Shown piece after piece: positions 17,553 to 26,637 of a stretch of DNA of 49,541 bases (position 1 is its first letter; every line of letters begins with the position of its first letter). A model generated the notes under the pieces. The model was not told the origin of the DNA and ran no database searches. It worked only from the letters and a program-made list of their open reading frames with translations. The stretch lies in contig SVRT01000007.1 of assembly GCA_015064685.1 (NCBI GenBank), forward strand, positions 69,361 through 118,901, written 5' to 3'. The position numbers and the translations under genes are program-made. The DNA comes from Oscillospiraceae bacterium (GTDB lineage: Bacteria > Bacillota > Clostridia > Oscillospirales > CAG-272).

Positions 17553-18110
17553 TCAGTATTTCAGATTACAGTCGGGACAAAAATCACCGTAGCAGCTGTC
17601 TCTTGCGCACATCGGGCAAATATGCTGTGCCTCTTCTCTTGTGAGGTTAATAGGATAACGTGTTCCCTTTATCATATTGATCCTGTCACCGACCGAATAA
17701 ATGTTTGGAGATATCTTGTTTTGATTAAAAGACAGCTTTTTCTTTCTGTTTTTGCCGTCCATTTGAACGATTATCGTAAATGTATGAACGCCTCGTATAT
17801 TGTCCTTCGCTAATTTTGAACCGAAATCAACGTTCTCTGTTTTAATTACAGTACCGGTCCATTCTTTAGAGAACAGATTGTGAAAAAAACGGATCTTAAA
17901 GGCAACGAGAACGAGGATCAAAAGTGATATTACCACGGAGCCTAACGCATAAATTAACGCTGAATCCTTGTTGCTACCAGTAACGATTGCCTTTGAACTC
18001 GTTATATATGAAAGAAAAGCCAGAGCAAGAGCCAGAATCAAGAGGAAAACGGTTTTTTTAATGATAAGATTTCTCACGTGCCGTTTGATTGTATTTCTCA
18101 GTATAGCCAT
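17553..18110 (-). CDS. Two-helix membrane protein with C-terminal zinc ribbon, unknown function
   Basis: 185 residues, no family recognised. It has a basic N-terminus, two membrane helices (about 19-37 and 51-71), then a soluble region of about 85 residues rich in beta strand, starting WTGTVIKTENVDFG and including a VGDRINMIKG stretch that looks like a small beta-barrel. The end is a short cysteine cluster: CPMC (165-168), Cys173 and CPDC (178-181), a probable zinc ribbon facing the cytosol. AAGGGGGA precedes the ATG. It has its own promoter and terminator, so it is monocistronic. A membrane quality-control or sensing role is possible but only a guess. Confidence 0.8.
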   Translation of the reverse strand: MAILRNTIKRHVRNLIIKKTVFLLILALALAFLSYITSSKAIVTGSNKDSALIYALGSVVISLLILVLVAFKIRFFHNLFSKEWTGTVIKTENVDFGSKLAKDNIRGVHTFTIIVQMDGKNRKKKLSFNQNKISPNIYSVGDRINMIKGTRYPINLTREEAQHICPMCARDSCYGDFCPDCNLKY

Positions 18111-18141
18111 TTTTTGTTCCCCCTTTGTTCACTGTATTATA

Positions 18142-18170
18142 ATTATATCACACGGTCATATGATTGTCAA
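18142..18170 (-). promoter_or_regulatory. SigA-type promoter of the zinc-ribbon membrane protein gene
   Basis: On the minus strand TTGACA (18170-18165), 17-base spacer, TATAAT (18147-18142): a full consensus match about 32 bases before the start codon. Confidence 0.88.
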
Positions 18171-18236
18171 CTGTCTTTAAGAAAAAAAGGAGAATTATTT
18201 TTTGAAGAAAATAACGAGATAATTGCCTTTTACCCC

Positions 18237-18265
18237 TTGAAAAAATTACAAAAATGAGTTATAAT
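18237..18265 (+). promoter_or_regulatory. SigA-type promoter of the eight-gene Gfo/Idh-coaE-prfA-topoisomerase operon
   Basis: TTGAAA (18237-18242), 17-base spacer, TATAAT (18260-18265), followed by GGAGG just before ATG 18297. I see no further terminator until 26638, so this probably drives all eight genes. Confidence 0.85.
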
Positions 18266-18296
18266 ATAATGAATATGTTTATTTGGAGGAGCCGAT

Positions 18297-19445
18297 ATGT
18301 CAAAAGAATACAAAATAGGTCTTTTAGGTTTCGGATCGATGGGCAAGACCCATCTGTTTTCCGCAACGTCGCTCCCCTTCTATTATTCGGGATGCGGTTT
18401 TGAGGGAAAGTACGTCTCAGTCTGCACCTCGCGTATTGAATCTGCTGAGAAGGCCAAGGAGCAGTTCGGTTTTCTGTACGCGACGGATAACGAGGACGAC
18501 ATCATAAACGATCCCGATATCGACATAATTGATATCTGTACCCCGAATATTTATCATTTTGAAAGTGCAAAGAAGGCCATAGCCGCAGGTAAGCACGTTT
18601 TGTGCGAAAAGCCGCTCGCGATCAATGTAGCGCAAGCAGACGAGCTTGACAGACTTTCTGCCAAAGCATATGAAAAGAACGGGCAGGTCTGCGGAATGGT
18701 ATTCAATAACCGCCACCTCTCTGCTGTTAAACGTGCCAAGCTGCTTATTGACGGCGGTAGACTCGGTCGCATACTTTCCTTCGATTTCAAGTATCTTCAT
18801 AATAGTTGTATCGATCCCGAGAGAACGCCGGGATGGAAACAGGACGCAGACGTCTGCGGTGCGGGAACTTTATTTGACCTCGGCGCGCACGTAGTTGATC
18901 TTTGCAGATACCTCTGCGGTGATTTCTATTCGGTTTACTCAAAGGAGCAGATCGCCTTCCCCGAGCATAGGCTCCCCGACGGCGGCGTATGGAAAACTAA
19001 CGCCGACGAGGCGGCTTATATGATCGCAACGCTTCGTTGCGGCGCTATGGGAACTATCTCGGTAGGTAAAATAAATATCGGCGAAAACGACGGACTTACC
19101 TTCTCAATTTACGGCACTGAAGGTGCGATAAAATTTGATCTTATGGAGCCTGATTGGCTGTATTTCTACGATTCACACGCGGAGAGCGGTTCATACGGCG
19201 GCTCTCGCGGATTTACTAAAATTGAATGTGTAGGACGGTATGAGGCGCCGGGCGGTAGCTTCCCCTCCCCTAAGGCTCCCAACGGATGGCTTCGCGGACA
19301 CATAGGTTCAATGTACGCGTTCCTTAATGCGATAAATTGTGGAGAGCAAGCCTCCCCATCGTTCAAAGACGGCGCGGAGGTACAAAAGGTACTCGATGCC
19401 GCACGTTTGTCGCACATCGAAGGAAAAGAGATAATTATTGAATAA
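18297..19445 (+). CDS. Gfo/Idh/MocA-family NAD(P)-dependent oxidoreductase
   Basis: 382-residue cytosolic sugar or inositol dehydrogenase-like protein. The N-terminal Rossmann domain opens with IGLLGFGSMGKTH. LCEKPLAINVAQADEL near residue 102 carries the family EKP with the catalytic lysine. FDLGAHVVDLCRYL near 200 supplies the conserved histidine. The rest is the alpha/beta C-terminal domain. The substrate cannot be inferred from the sequence, and the neighbours (coaE, prfA and others) give no sugar pathway. It is the first gene of the long operon and begins after a consensus promoter. Confidence 0.9.
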   Translation: MSKEYKIGLLGFGSMGKTHLFSATSLPFYYSGCGFEGKYVSVCTSRIESAEKAKEQFGFLYATDNEDDIINDPDIDIIDICTPNIYHFESAKKAIAAGKHVLCEKPLAINVAQADELDRLSAKAYEKNGQVCGMVFNNRHLSAVKRAKLLIDGGRLGRILSFDFKYLHNSCIDPERTPGWKQDADVCGAGTLFDLGAHVVDLCRYLCGDFYSVYSKEQIAFPEHRLPDGGVWKTNADEAAYMIATLRCGAMGTISVGKINIGENDGLTFSIYGTEGAIKFDLMEPDWLYFYDSHAESGSYGGSRGFTKIECVGRYEAPGGSFPSPKAPNGWLRGHIGSMYAFLNAINCGEQASPSFKDGAEVQKVLDAARLSHIEGKEIIIE

Positions 19446-19463
19446 GCTTTGAAAGGAGCATTT

Positions 19464-20069
19464 ATGACGGTTATTGGCATAACCGGCCCGAGCGGCGCCG
19501 GAAAAGGCGCATTATCGAGCCTTCTTAATCAAAAATACGGCTTTCCCGTCATAGATGCCGACAAGGTTTATCACACTCTCGTTTCTGCCCCCTCGGATTG
19601 CCTTGAAGAGATCAAGGCGTATTATGGGGAAAGCGTGATCGATTCAAACGGCGCGCTCGACCGCCGCGCTCTTGGCAAGCTCGTCCTCGGTGAAGAAAAC
19701 CGAGAAAAGCTCGAGCTATTAAATAAGATCACTCATAAATACGTCGTCTCGGAGATTTTGCAACAACTGTCCTCCTTAAGGGAGCGGAATTCTGTTTGTG
19801 TGATCGACGCTCCCCTTCTTATCGAGGCTGATCTCTGTCGCGAATGTGATTTTACAGTATCTGTGATTGCAGATAAAGGCCTGAGAGCTGAAAGGATCGC
19901 CAAAAGAGACGGTATTTCAATTGACGCGGCATTGAAAAGAATAAATTCACAAAAGTGCGATGAATTTTATATAAAAAACACCGATTACACTCTTGAAAAC
20001 AATTCAAGCGTAGATGATCTTGCATCTGCGGTGTGCAAAATACTGTCCGAGAGGAGAGTGTTTAGTTGA
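19464..20069 (+). CDS. coaE: Dephospho-CoA kinase
   Basis: 201-residue P-loop kinase that adds the 3'-phosphate to dephospho-CoA, the last step of CoA synthesis. The Walker A motif is GITGPSGAGKGALS at the very start. VIDADKVYHTL follows (the conserved DAD region). The lid and CoA-binding part include VIDAPLLIEA and ERIAKRDG. An in-frame ATG lies five codons upstream at 19449, but it would place the ribosome site GAAAGGAG inside the gene; ATG 19464 follows that site with 5 bases of spacing. The last four bases overlap the next start codon. Confidence 0.95.
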   Translation: MTVIGITGPSGAGKGALSSLLNQKYGFPVIDADKVYHTLVSAPSDCLEEIKAYYGESVIDSNGALDRRALGKLVLGEENREKLELLNKITHKYVVSEILQQLSSLRERNSVCVIDAPLLIEADLCRECDFTVSVIADKGLRAERIAKRDGISIDAALKRINSQKCDEFYIKNTDYTLENNSSVDDLASAVCKILSERRVFS

Positions 20070-20665
20070 ACAGCATCAGAAGAAATAAAACGAGCTATGC
20101 CCCCCTGATCATCATACTGATAGTAATTGCGATCGTCTTTGGATTGCTTTTTGATCTTGTTTGTACGTTGATCGAGCGCTCGTCATATCCAAAGCCCGAG
20201 GAGTATAGCGAGTTTGTAACCAAGTATGCTCACGAATATGGGGTCGACGAGGCACTTGTCTATGCCGTTATGAAAACGGAGAGCGGATTCGATTCCTCAG
20301 CGGTTTCAAGCAAGGGCGCTGTGGGACTTATGCAGATTATGCCCTCCACCTTTGAGTGGCTTACAAACGACATCTTTCACGAACATCTTGACAAGGGTAT
20401 GCTTTACGATCCCGAGACGAACATAAAATACGGCACGTATTATCTATCCCGTCTGTATGATCGCTTTGGCGATTGGGATACCGCTATCGCGGCTTATAAC
20501 GGCGGCGAGGGCAACGTATCCGAATGGCTGTCTGATCCCAAGTACAGCGACGACGGCAAAAAGCTTAACGTAAATAAAATTCCAAGCGAATTCAGGGAAA
20601 CAGAAAACTACGTAAAAAAAGTTAACAAGGCTCTGAAAAAATACAAAGAGCTGTATGATAAATAA
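20066..20665 (+). CDS. Membrane-anchored lytic transglycosylase (SLT domain)
   Basis: 199-residue murein-cleaving enzyme. Residues 13-35 form an N-terminal membrane anchor, so the catalytic part is outside the cell. The SLT domain shows MKTESGFDSSAVSSKGA with catalytic Glu72, GLMQIMPST (87-95), and AAYNGGEGNV near 150, all family motifs. It breaks glycan strands to give 1,6-anhydro ends. The start is TTG, overlapping the coaE stop as TTGA, with GAGGAG about 10 bases upstream; no in-frame ATG precedes the membrane segment. The length is that of the short single-domain type seen in Gram-positives. Confidence 0.92.
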   Translation: MNSIRRNKTSYAPLIIILIVIAIVFGLLFDLVCTLIERSSYPKPEEYSEFVTKYAHEYGVDEALVYAVMKTESGFDSSAVSSKGAVGLMQIMPSTFEWLTNDIFHEHLDKGMLYDPETNIKYGTYYLSRLYDRFGDWDTAIAAYNGGEGNVSEWLSDPKYSDDGKKLNVNKIPSEFRETENYVKKVNKALKKYKELYDK

Positions 20666-20698
20666 TTATTTGCATTATTGCGAAGAAAGGAATACAAA

Positions 20699-22075
20699 AT
20701 GAGCGAGAATAAACTTACTTATCAGAGAACAAACTTTTACGACAACGCGACCGAAGCAGATATCAAGGCTGCATACGACTATTGTGTAGGCTACTGTGAG
20801 TATATGGATAACTCCAAGACCGAGCGTGAGGCAGTAAAGACCACCGTCGCACTTGCAGAGGCAAACGGCTATAAGCCCTATGCATTCGGAGACAAGATCA
20901 AGGCAGGCGATAAGCTCTACTATAACAACAGAGGCAGAAATATCTATCTGTTCCGCATCGGTAGCGAGAGCATCAATAACGGTGTAAGAATCGTTGCTTC
21001 TCACATTGACAGCCCCAGACTCGACTTCAAGCAGTCCCCCATTTACGAGGAGGGCGGATTCTGCTTTGCAAAGACTCACTACTACGGCGGTGTCCGTAAG
21101 TATCAGTGGGTCGCTACACCTCTTGCACTCCACGGAACAGTCGCAAAGAAGGACGGAACAACTGTTGACATCAAGATCGGCGATGAGGCGGGCGATCCCG
21201 TATTCTACATCAACGACCTTCTTCCCCACCTTGCAAAGGATCAGAACTCAAAGCCTCTCGGTCAGGCCATCCCTGCTGAGAGCCTCAATATCGTTCTCGG
21301 CTCTCGTCCTCTGGCAGATACAGAGGAATCCAACAAGGTAAAGATGAATATCCTCACCATTCTTAACGAAAAGTACGGAATTGACGAGGAGGACTTCCTC
21401 TCTGCAGATATCTTCGTAGTACCCGCAGACAACTCCCACGACGTAGGATTTGATCGCTCGCTCATTTCCGCATACGGTCACGACGATAAGGTCTGCGCAT
21501 ATCCCTCCCTCACCGCTCTCTTTGAGTCTGACGATAGCGTACATACCGCAATGGTAGTCCTCGCAGACAAGGAGGAGATCGGAAGCGAAGGCAATACGGG
21601 TATGCAGTGCGCACTCTTCACTGACCTTCTCGGAGCTATCACCGAAGAGCTTGGAGGAAACCTCTATGCGGTAAAAGCAAACTCCAAGTGCCTATCCGCT
21701 GACGTAAACGCATGCTTCGATCCTAACTTCGCAGGCGTATTTGAGGCAATGAACTCTGCAAAGATCAACTGCGGTATCACGATGTCCAAGTACACGGGAA
21801 GCGGCGGTAAGGGCGGCACAAACGATGCTCCCGCAGAGTATATCGCATGGATCAGAAAGATATTCGAGGAATACGGTGTGGTATGGCAGGCTGCAGAGCT
21901 TGGTAAGGCAGACCAGGGCGGCGGAGGAACCGTTGCAAAGTACATTGCAAAGCACAATATAGAGACCGTTGACCTCGGCGTTGCAGTTATTTCCATGCAC
22001 GCTCCCTACGAGCTTGTTTCCAAGACAGACGTATACACCGCACACAAGGCGTTCTACGCTTTCCTTAAGGCATAA
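20699..22075 (+). CDS. M18-family zinc aminopeptidase
   Basis: 458-residue metallo-aminopeptidase (aspartyl aminopeptidase family) that removes N-terminal residues from peptides in the cytosol. Metal ligands and catalytic residues lie in VASHIDSPRLDFK near 100, LADKEEIGSEGNTGMQ near 290, SADVNACFDPNF, and the C-terminal MHAPYELVSKTDVYTAHKAF. Length is typical for bacterial M18. The open frame could start seven codons earlier at a TTG, but that would bury the AAAGGA ribosome site; ATG 20699 is preferred. It lies 33 bases after the lytic transglycosylase gene and 2 bases before prfA. Confidence 0.94.
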   Translation: MSENKLTYQRTNFYDNATEADIKAAYDYCVGYCEYMDNSKTEREAVKTTVALAEANGYKPYAFGDKIKAGDKLYYNNRGRNIYLFRIGSESINNGVRIVASHIDSPRLDFKQSPIYEEGGFCFAKTHYYGGVRKYQWVATPLALHGTVAKKDGTTVDIKIGDEAGDPVFYINDLLPHLAKDQNSKPLGQAIPAESLNIVLGSRPLADTEESNKVKMNILTILNEKYGIDEEDFLSADIFVVPADNSHDVGFDRSLISAYGHDDKVCAYPSLTALFESDDSVHTAMVVLADKEEIGSEGNTGMQCALFTDLLGAITEELGGNLYAVKANSKCLSADVNACFDPNFAGVFEAMNSAKINCGITMSKYTGSGGKGGTNDAPAEYIAWIRKIFEEYGVVWQAAELGKADQGGGGTVAKYIAKHNIETVDLGVAVISMHAPYELVSKTDVYTAHKAFYAFLKA

Positions 22076-22077
22076 TT

Positions 22078-23154
22078 ATGTTTGAAAAGCTTGACGCAAC
22101 AGTCGAGAAATACGATAGACTTGAATACGAGCTTGCTAATAATACCGCGCTGATAACCGATGCTACGGCATACGCGAAAGCGATTAAGGAATATCGTTCG
22201 CTTACCGCCGTCGTTGAAAAATACCGTGAATATAAGCGGACCGAGCAGGATATTGAGGACGCGCTTCAGATAATAGACGAAGCGGATGACGAGGACATGA
22301 AGGCGATGGCTCAGGATGAGCTGAAGGATGCCAAATCCCGTCTTGAAACTCTGTCGCAGGAGTTGACCGTCCTCCTTATCCCTCGCGACCCTAATGACGA
22401 AAAAAACGTTATTGTCGAGATCCGCGCGGGCGCTGGCGGCGAGGAGGCGGCGCTCTTTGCAGCTGTCCTCTACCGTATGTATTCAATGTACGCCGCCACC
22501 GTCGGCTTCAAGGTCTCGGTTGCAAATGCGAATGAGACAGAGCTTGGCGGATATAAGGAAATCTCCTTCTCCGTTGAGGGCGACGGCGCATATTCGAGAT
22601 TCAAGTTTGAATCGGGAGTGCATAGAGTGCAAAGAGTTCCCGAGACCGAGTCTCAAGGACGTATACAGACCTCCACCGCTACCGTTGCGGTGCTTCCCGA
22701 GGTCGAGGACGTCGAGATCGAGATAAAGGACTCAGATCTGATTTTTGAATCGTGTAAGTCGAGCGGTGCGGGTGGACAGCACATCAATAAGACAGAGTCC
22801 GCTGTAAGACTCACACATAAGCCAACGGGCATCGTCATCGAATGTCAGGAGGAGCGCTCGCAGTTCAAGAATAAGGACAAGGCACTCAAGATGCTCCGCG
22901 CAAAGCTGTACGATATAAAGCAGCGCGAGCAATCCGAAAAGGTGGCATCCGACAGAAAGAGTCAGGTTGGAACAGGAGACAGAAGTGAGAAGATAAGAAC
23001 CTACAATTATCCTCAGAACCGCGTAACCGACCACCGCATAGGTGTAACTCTCTACTCTCTTGAGGACTTCCTCAACGGGAATATCGGCGGTATGATAGAC
23101 TCACTCATCGCCACCGACACCGCTGAAAAACTTAAAGCGGAAAACAATAATTAA
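22078..23154 (+). CDS. prfA: Peptide chain release factor 1
   Basis: 358-residue translation termination factor that reads UAA and UAG. The catalytic GGQ tripeptide is in SSGAGGQHINKTESAVRLTH (near residue 232). The RF-family EIRAGAGGEEAALFA motif is near 118-132. VPETESQGRIQTSTATVAV is the RF1-specific block that precedes the GGQ domain. No frameshift site of the RF2 type is present. It begins 2 bases after the aminopeptidase stop and is likely translationally coupled. In many Firmicutes prfA is followed by prmC; here Sua5-type tsaC follows instead and prmC is not in the window. Confidence 0.97.
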   Translation: MFEKLDATVEKYDRLEYELANNTALITDATAYAKAIKEYRSLTAVVEKYREYKRTEQDIEDALQIIDEADDEDMKAMAQDELKDAKSRLETLSQELTVLLIPRDPNDEKNVIVEIRAGAGGEEAALFAAVLYRMYSMYAATVGFKVSVANANETELGGYKEISFSVEGDGAYSRFKFESGVHRVQRVPETESQGRIQTSTATVAVLPEVEDVEIEIKDSDLIFESCKSSGAGGQHINKTESAVRLTHKPTGIVIECQEERSQFKNKDKALKMLRAKLYDIKQREQSEKVASDRKSQVGTGDRSEKIRTYNYPQNRVTDHRIGVTLYSLEDFLNGNIGGMIDSLIATDTAEKLKAENNN

Positions 23155-23176
23155 AATACAGGAAAGGAGCCGCATT

Positions 23177-24250
23177 TTGAATACTCAGATTGTTAAAATT
23201 GAAAAAGTTGAAGAGCATATTTCGGATATCCGAAATGCGGCTTCAATAATAAAAAATGGCGGGCTCGTCGTTATCCCTACCGAAACCGTATACGGACTCG
23301 GCGGGGACGGCACAAATCCTCAATCCTCTAAAAAAATATACGAGGCAAAGGGGCGTCCGTCCGACAATCCCTTAATAATTCATATAGCGCATTCCGCCGA
23401 TGCTGAAAAATACGCTCATACCTGCGAGCTTTATTACGATCTTGCAAAGGCGTTTATGCCGGGACCGCTGACAGTTATCCTTCCCAAAAAGGATATTATT
23501 CCAAAGGAAACCACGGGCGGACTTGATACGGTCGCCGTCCGCTGCCCGTCTCATCCCGTCGCGCATGCAGTTATCGAGTGCGCAGGTGTACCGATTTCCG
23601 CCCCGTCCGCGAACATCTCGGGCAGACCCTCGGCAACGAGTGCCGAATACGTAGTTGAGGATTTTTACGGCAGGGTCGACATGATAATCGACGGTGGAGC
23701 TTGCGAGATCGGACTCGAATCAACAATCGTAATGATAAAAAATGACGGGGAGAAAAAATCCTTGGTTCTTCTCCGCCCCGGAGCGATTACGTACGATGCG
23801 CTGTGCTGTGTCTGCGAGTACGTCGAGATTTCTCCGACACTCGAGGGTACTCTTAAAGAGGACGAGCATCCCCTATCCCCGGGAATGAAATATAAGCATT
23901 ACGCCCCCTCCTCCCCCCTCGTTCTTCTGGACGGAGAGGACGATGCTGTTCTGAATTTCCTTATTTCGGAGCAAAAAAGCAAGAATTGCGCAATAATCTG
24001 CTATGATGAGGAGACCAAATATCTCGAGGACAAGCTTCTTTTACCTATCGGTGCAAAGAATGACTTGAGGTCTCACGGCAAAATGATCTTCGCAAGGCTC
24101 CGTCAGTGCGACAGACTTTCCCCCGAGATTATTTACGCTCACCTGCCCGATAAGAGCGGACTCGGGCTTGCCCTCTATAACCGTATGATACGCGCGGCGG
24201 CTCACACGGTTCTTAAGATTGAAAAAGATGACTTTATGAAAGGTGTTTAA
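23177..24250 (+). CDS. tsaC: Threonylcarbamoyl-AMP synthase, Sua5 type
   Basis: 357-residue enzyme making threonylcarbamoyl-AMP from threonine, bicarbonate and ATP for the t6A modification of ANN-decoding tRNAs. The YrdC domain contains GGLVVIPTETVYGLGGDG near 28-45, KGRPSDNPLIIHI, the APSANISGRPS loop, and LESTIV. The extra C-terminal Sua5 domain (about 215-357, with SPGMKYKHYAPSSP linker) makes it the long Sua5 form rather than short TsaC. The start codon is TTG 23177 with AAAGGAG 7 bases upstream. tsaE and tsaB lie at 38.0-39.2 kb; tsaD is outside the window. Confidence 0.95.
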   Translation: MNTQIVKIEKVEEHISDIRNAASIIKNGGLVVIPTETVYGLGGDGTNPQSSKKIYEAKGRPSDNPLIIHIAHSADAEKYAHTCELYYDLAKAFMPGPLTVILPKKDIIPKETTGGLDTVAVRCPSHPVAHAVIECAGVPISAPSANISGRPSATSAEYVVEDFYGRVDMIIDGGACEIGLESTIVMIKNDGEKKSLVLLRPGAITYDALCCVCEYVEISPTLEGTLKEDEHPLSPGMKYKHYAPSSPLVLLDGEDDAVLNFLISEQKSKNCAIICYDEETKYLEDKLLLPIGAKNDLRSHGKMIFARLRQCDRLSPEIIYAHLPDKSGLGLALYNRMIRAAAHTVLKIEKDDFMKGV

Positions 24251-24254
24251 ATAA

Positions 24255-26501
24255 ATGGCGAGAAAAAAGAAACAAAACGATGAAGTAAAGCAGATAGTCT
24301 ATGCTCCCGTTTTGCCACAGCTCATAACCGACACGATCGAGAAAAACTATATGCCATATACCATGAGCGTTATAGTATCACGTGCGATCCCCGAGATAGA
24401 CGGCTTCAAGCCCGCGCACAGAAAGATCCTCTATACTATGTATACGATGGGGCTTTTGAAGGGCGCGAGAACAAAGAGCGCGAATATCGTAGGAGCGGTC
24501 ATGAAGCTTCACCCCCACGGTGATCAGTCGATATACGAAACAATGGTAAGACTGACGAGAGGTAACGAAACGCTTCTTCACCCCTTCGTTGATTCCAAGG
24601 GAAGCTTTGGTAAGCAGTATTCATCTGACATGAAGTTTGCCGCTCCCCGTTATACAGAGGCAAAGCTTGATAGCTTTTGCGCCGAGCTTTTCGAGGGTAT
24701 TGATAAAAATGCCGTCGATATGGTCGATAACTATGACGGAACGCTCAAAGAACCTCAGCTTCTCCCCACGACATTCCCGAATATCCTTGTAACTCCCAAT
24801 AGCGGAATTGCGGTCGGTATGGCGTCGGATATATGCTCTTTCAATCTCGCCGAGATCTGTGACGGAACGATCGCGCTCCTCAAAAAGCCGAATACAACCG
24901 TCGAACAGATCATGGATATAATAAAAGCCCCCGATTTTCCGGGAGGCGGACAGATACTCTATGACGAGGAGCAGATGCGGCAGATCTATGAGACCGGTGA
25001 CGGTTCATTCAAGATCCGCTCGAGATATTCATACGACGCATCCGCAAACTGTATCGATATCCTTCAAATTCCCTATTCCACCACGATCGAGCAGATACTA
25101 AATAAGATATCGGCTCTTGTAAAGGAAGGAAAGCTCAAGGAGGTCGTCGACTTCCGTGATGAGATCGACCGTGACGGCTTCAAGCTCACTCTCGATCTCC
25201 GTAAAGGAACCGACCCTGACAAGCTTATGCAGAAGCTCTTCAGGATCACACCTCTTGAGAGCAGCTTCAAATGTAACTTCAATATAATTATCGATGCAGA
25301 GCCCCGTCAGCTTGGAGTTATTGAAATACTCTCTGAATGGATCGACTTTCGCAAGGCGTGCCTTACAAGAGAGCTCAAATTCGACCTCGGCAAGAAGAAT
25401 GATAAGCTACATCTGTTGCTTGGCCTCGGAAAGATACTCCTCGACATCGATAAGGCGATCAGGATCATCCGTAAGACAGAAAAGGAAGAGGATGTTATTC
25501 CCAATCTTTGCGAAGGCTTCAGCATAGACGAGATCCAGGCAAACTACATCGCCGAGATCAAGCTCCGTAACCTTAACCGTGAGTATATCATCAACAGAAT
25601 ATCCGAGATCGAGGATCTCAAGGCAGAGATTGCGGAGATCGAGGCAATTCTCAAGGATGAGTATAAGCTTAAGGCACTTATTGCAAAGCAGCTCACCGAT
25701 ATCAAGAAAAAATACGGGCAGCCGCGCAAATCGCAGATCGTCCACCTCGATACAGTAGAGGAATACGTCGAGGAGGATACCGTAGAGAATTATCCCTGTA
25801 AGATCGTCCTCTCTCGTGAAGGATACTTCAAGAAGATCACGTATAAATCGCTCCAGGGTAATGACGAGCAGAGATTCAAGGAGGGAGATAGCCTCCGTCA
25901 GATCTTTGACGCTGAGAATAAGGACACTGTTCTCTTCTTTACCGATAAGGCACAGCTTTACAGAGCCAGCCTCAGTGATTTCGAAAATACCAAGGCATCT
26001 GTCATAGGTGATTTCTTACCCGTCGAGCTTAAAATGGATCCCGGCGAGAAGCCTATATATATGACGGTGCAGAGCCAGTTCCGCGAGGGCTACAATTACG
26101 TATTTGTGTTCGAGAACGGTAAGGGTGTAAGAGTTCCCGAAAAGGCATACGAGACCTCAAGCGTCCGCCGTAAGCTCAAGGGAGTCTTCTCTGCCGCATC
26201 TCCCATTGTCGCGGTATTCTCAGAGCAGGAAAAGAATCCCTTCGAGATAATGCTCGTTTCCAGCGAGGACAGAGCGATAATTATCAAGACCTCGCTTATA
26301 CCGATCAAGAGTACTAAATCCTCGATCGGAGTACAGCTTATGACTCTCAAGAAGAACAATAAGCTGACCAATGCCCTTGCAGACTTTGAGTCTGTTTACG
26401 AAAATACCAAGGGATATAGAAAGCTAAAGCTCCCCGCAACGGGCGTGTTGCTAAGTGAAAAGGATATTTCAAAGCAACAAATGAGTATAGATGATTTATA
26501 A
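24255..26501 (+). CDS. Type IIA DNA topoisomerase A subunit (ParC/GyrA family, atypical)
   Basis: 748-residue strand-cleaving subunit. The winged-helix/tower region starts with YMPYTMSVIVSRAIPEIDG; the catalytic tyrosine is Tyr133 in FAAPRYTEAKL, preceded by Arg132. The KSANIVGAVMKLHPHGD block is a clear QRDR equivalent. The C-terminal half (about 500-748) has weak beta-pinwheel repeats, and I find no GyrA-box (QRRGGKG-like), which argues against classical gyrase. The usual 'RDGLKPVHRR' is IDGFKPAHRK here, so it seems to belong to a separate clostridial branch. No B subunit gene is adjacent. It starts 4 bases after tsaC. I leave the symbol open because GyrA and ParC cannot be separated safely. 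Confidence 0.88.
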   Translation: MARKKKQNDEVKQIVYAPVLPQLITDTIEKNYMPYTMSVIVSRAIPEIDGFKPAHRKILYTMYTMGLLKGARTKSANIVGAVMKLHPHGDQSIYETMVRLTRGNETLLHPFVDSKGSFGKQYSSDMKFAAPRYTEAKLDSFCAELFEGIDKNAVDMVDNYDGTLKEPQLLPTTFPNILVTPNSGIAVGMASDICSFNLAEICDGTIALLKKPNTTVEQIMDIIKAPDFPGGGQILYDEEQMRQIYETGDGSFKIRSRYSYDASANCIDILQIPYSTTIEQILNKISALVKEGKLKEVVDFRDEIDRDGFKLTLDLRKGTDPDKLMQKLFRITPLESSFKCNFNIIIDAEPRQLGVIEILSEWIDFRKACLTRELKFDLGKKNDKLHLLLGLGKILLDIDKAIRIIRKTEKEEDVIPNLCEGFSIDEIQANYIAEIKLRNLNREYIINRISEIEDLKAEIAEIEAILKDEYKLKALIAKQLTDIKKKYGQPRKSQIVHLDTVEEYVEEDTVENYPCKIVLSREGYFKKITYKSLQGNDEQRFKEGDSLRQIFDAENKDTVLFFTDKAQLYRASLSDFENTKASVIGDFLPVELKMDPGEKPIYMTVQSQFREGYNYVFVFENGKGVRVPEKAYETSSVRRKLKGVFSAASPIVAVFSEQEKNPFEIMLVSSEDRAIIIKTSLIPIKSTKSSIGVQLMTLKKNNKLTNALADFESVYENTKGYRKLKLPATGVLLSEKDISKQQMSIDDL

Positions 26502-26518
26502 TAATGGAGGAAAATAAA

Positions 26519-26626
26519 ATGGGCGATAAGACAAGAAAGCTTTGGATCAAAGTGATGGCTATCGTGCTTGCAGCGCTTATGGCAGGCGGTACGCTCTTCG
26601 GCGCTATTATGATGATTCTCGGCTGA
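26519..26626 (+). CDS. 35-residue single-span membrane peptide (DUF4044-like size and position)
   Basis: Short gene with a strong GGAGG ribosome site 8 bases before ATG. The peptide starts MGDKTRKLWIKVMA, a basic amphipathic head, then a hydrophobic Ala/Met/Gly/Leu helix to the end, so it should sit in the membrane with a cytosolic N-terminus. It is the last gene of the operon, 17 bases after the topoisomerase gene and 11 bases before the terminator. Its pattern recalls small DUF4044-type proteins, but the match is only in style. Coding is supported by ribosome site, operon position and clean stop. Confidence 0.7.
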   Translation: MGDKTRKLWIKVMAIVLAALMAGGTLFGAIMMILG

Positions 26627-26637
26627 TCAATAAACGT

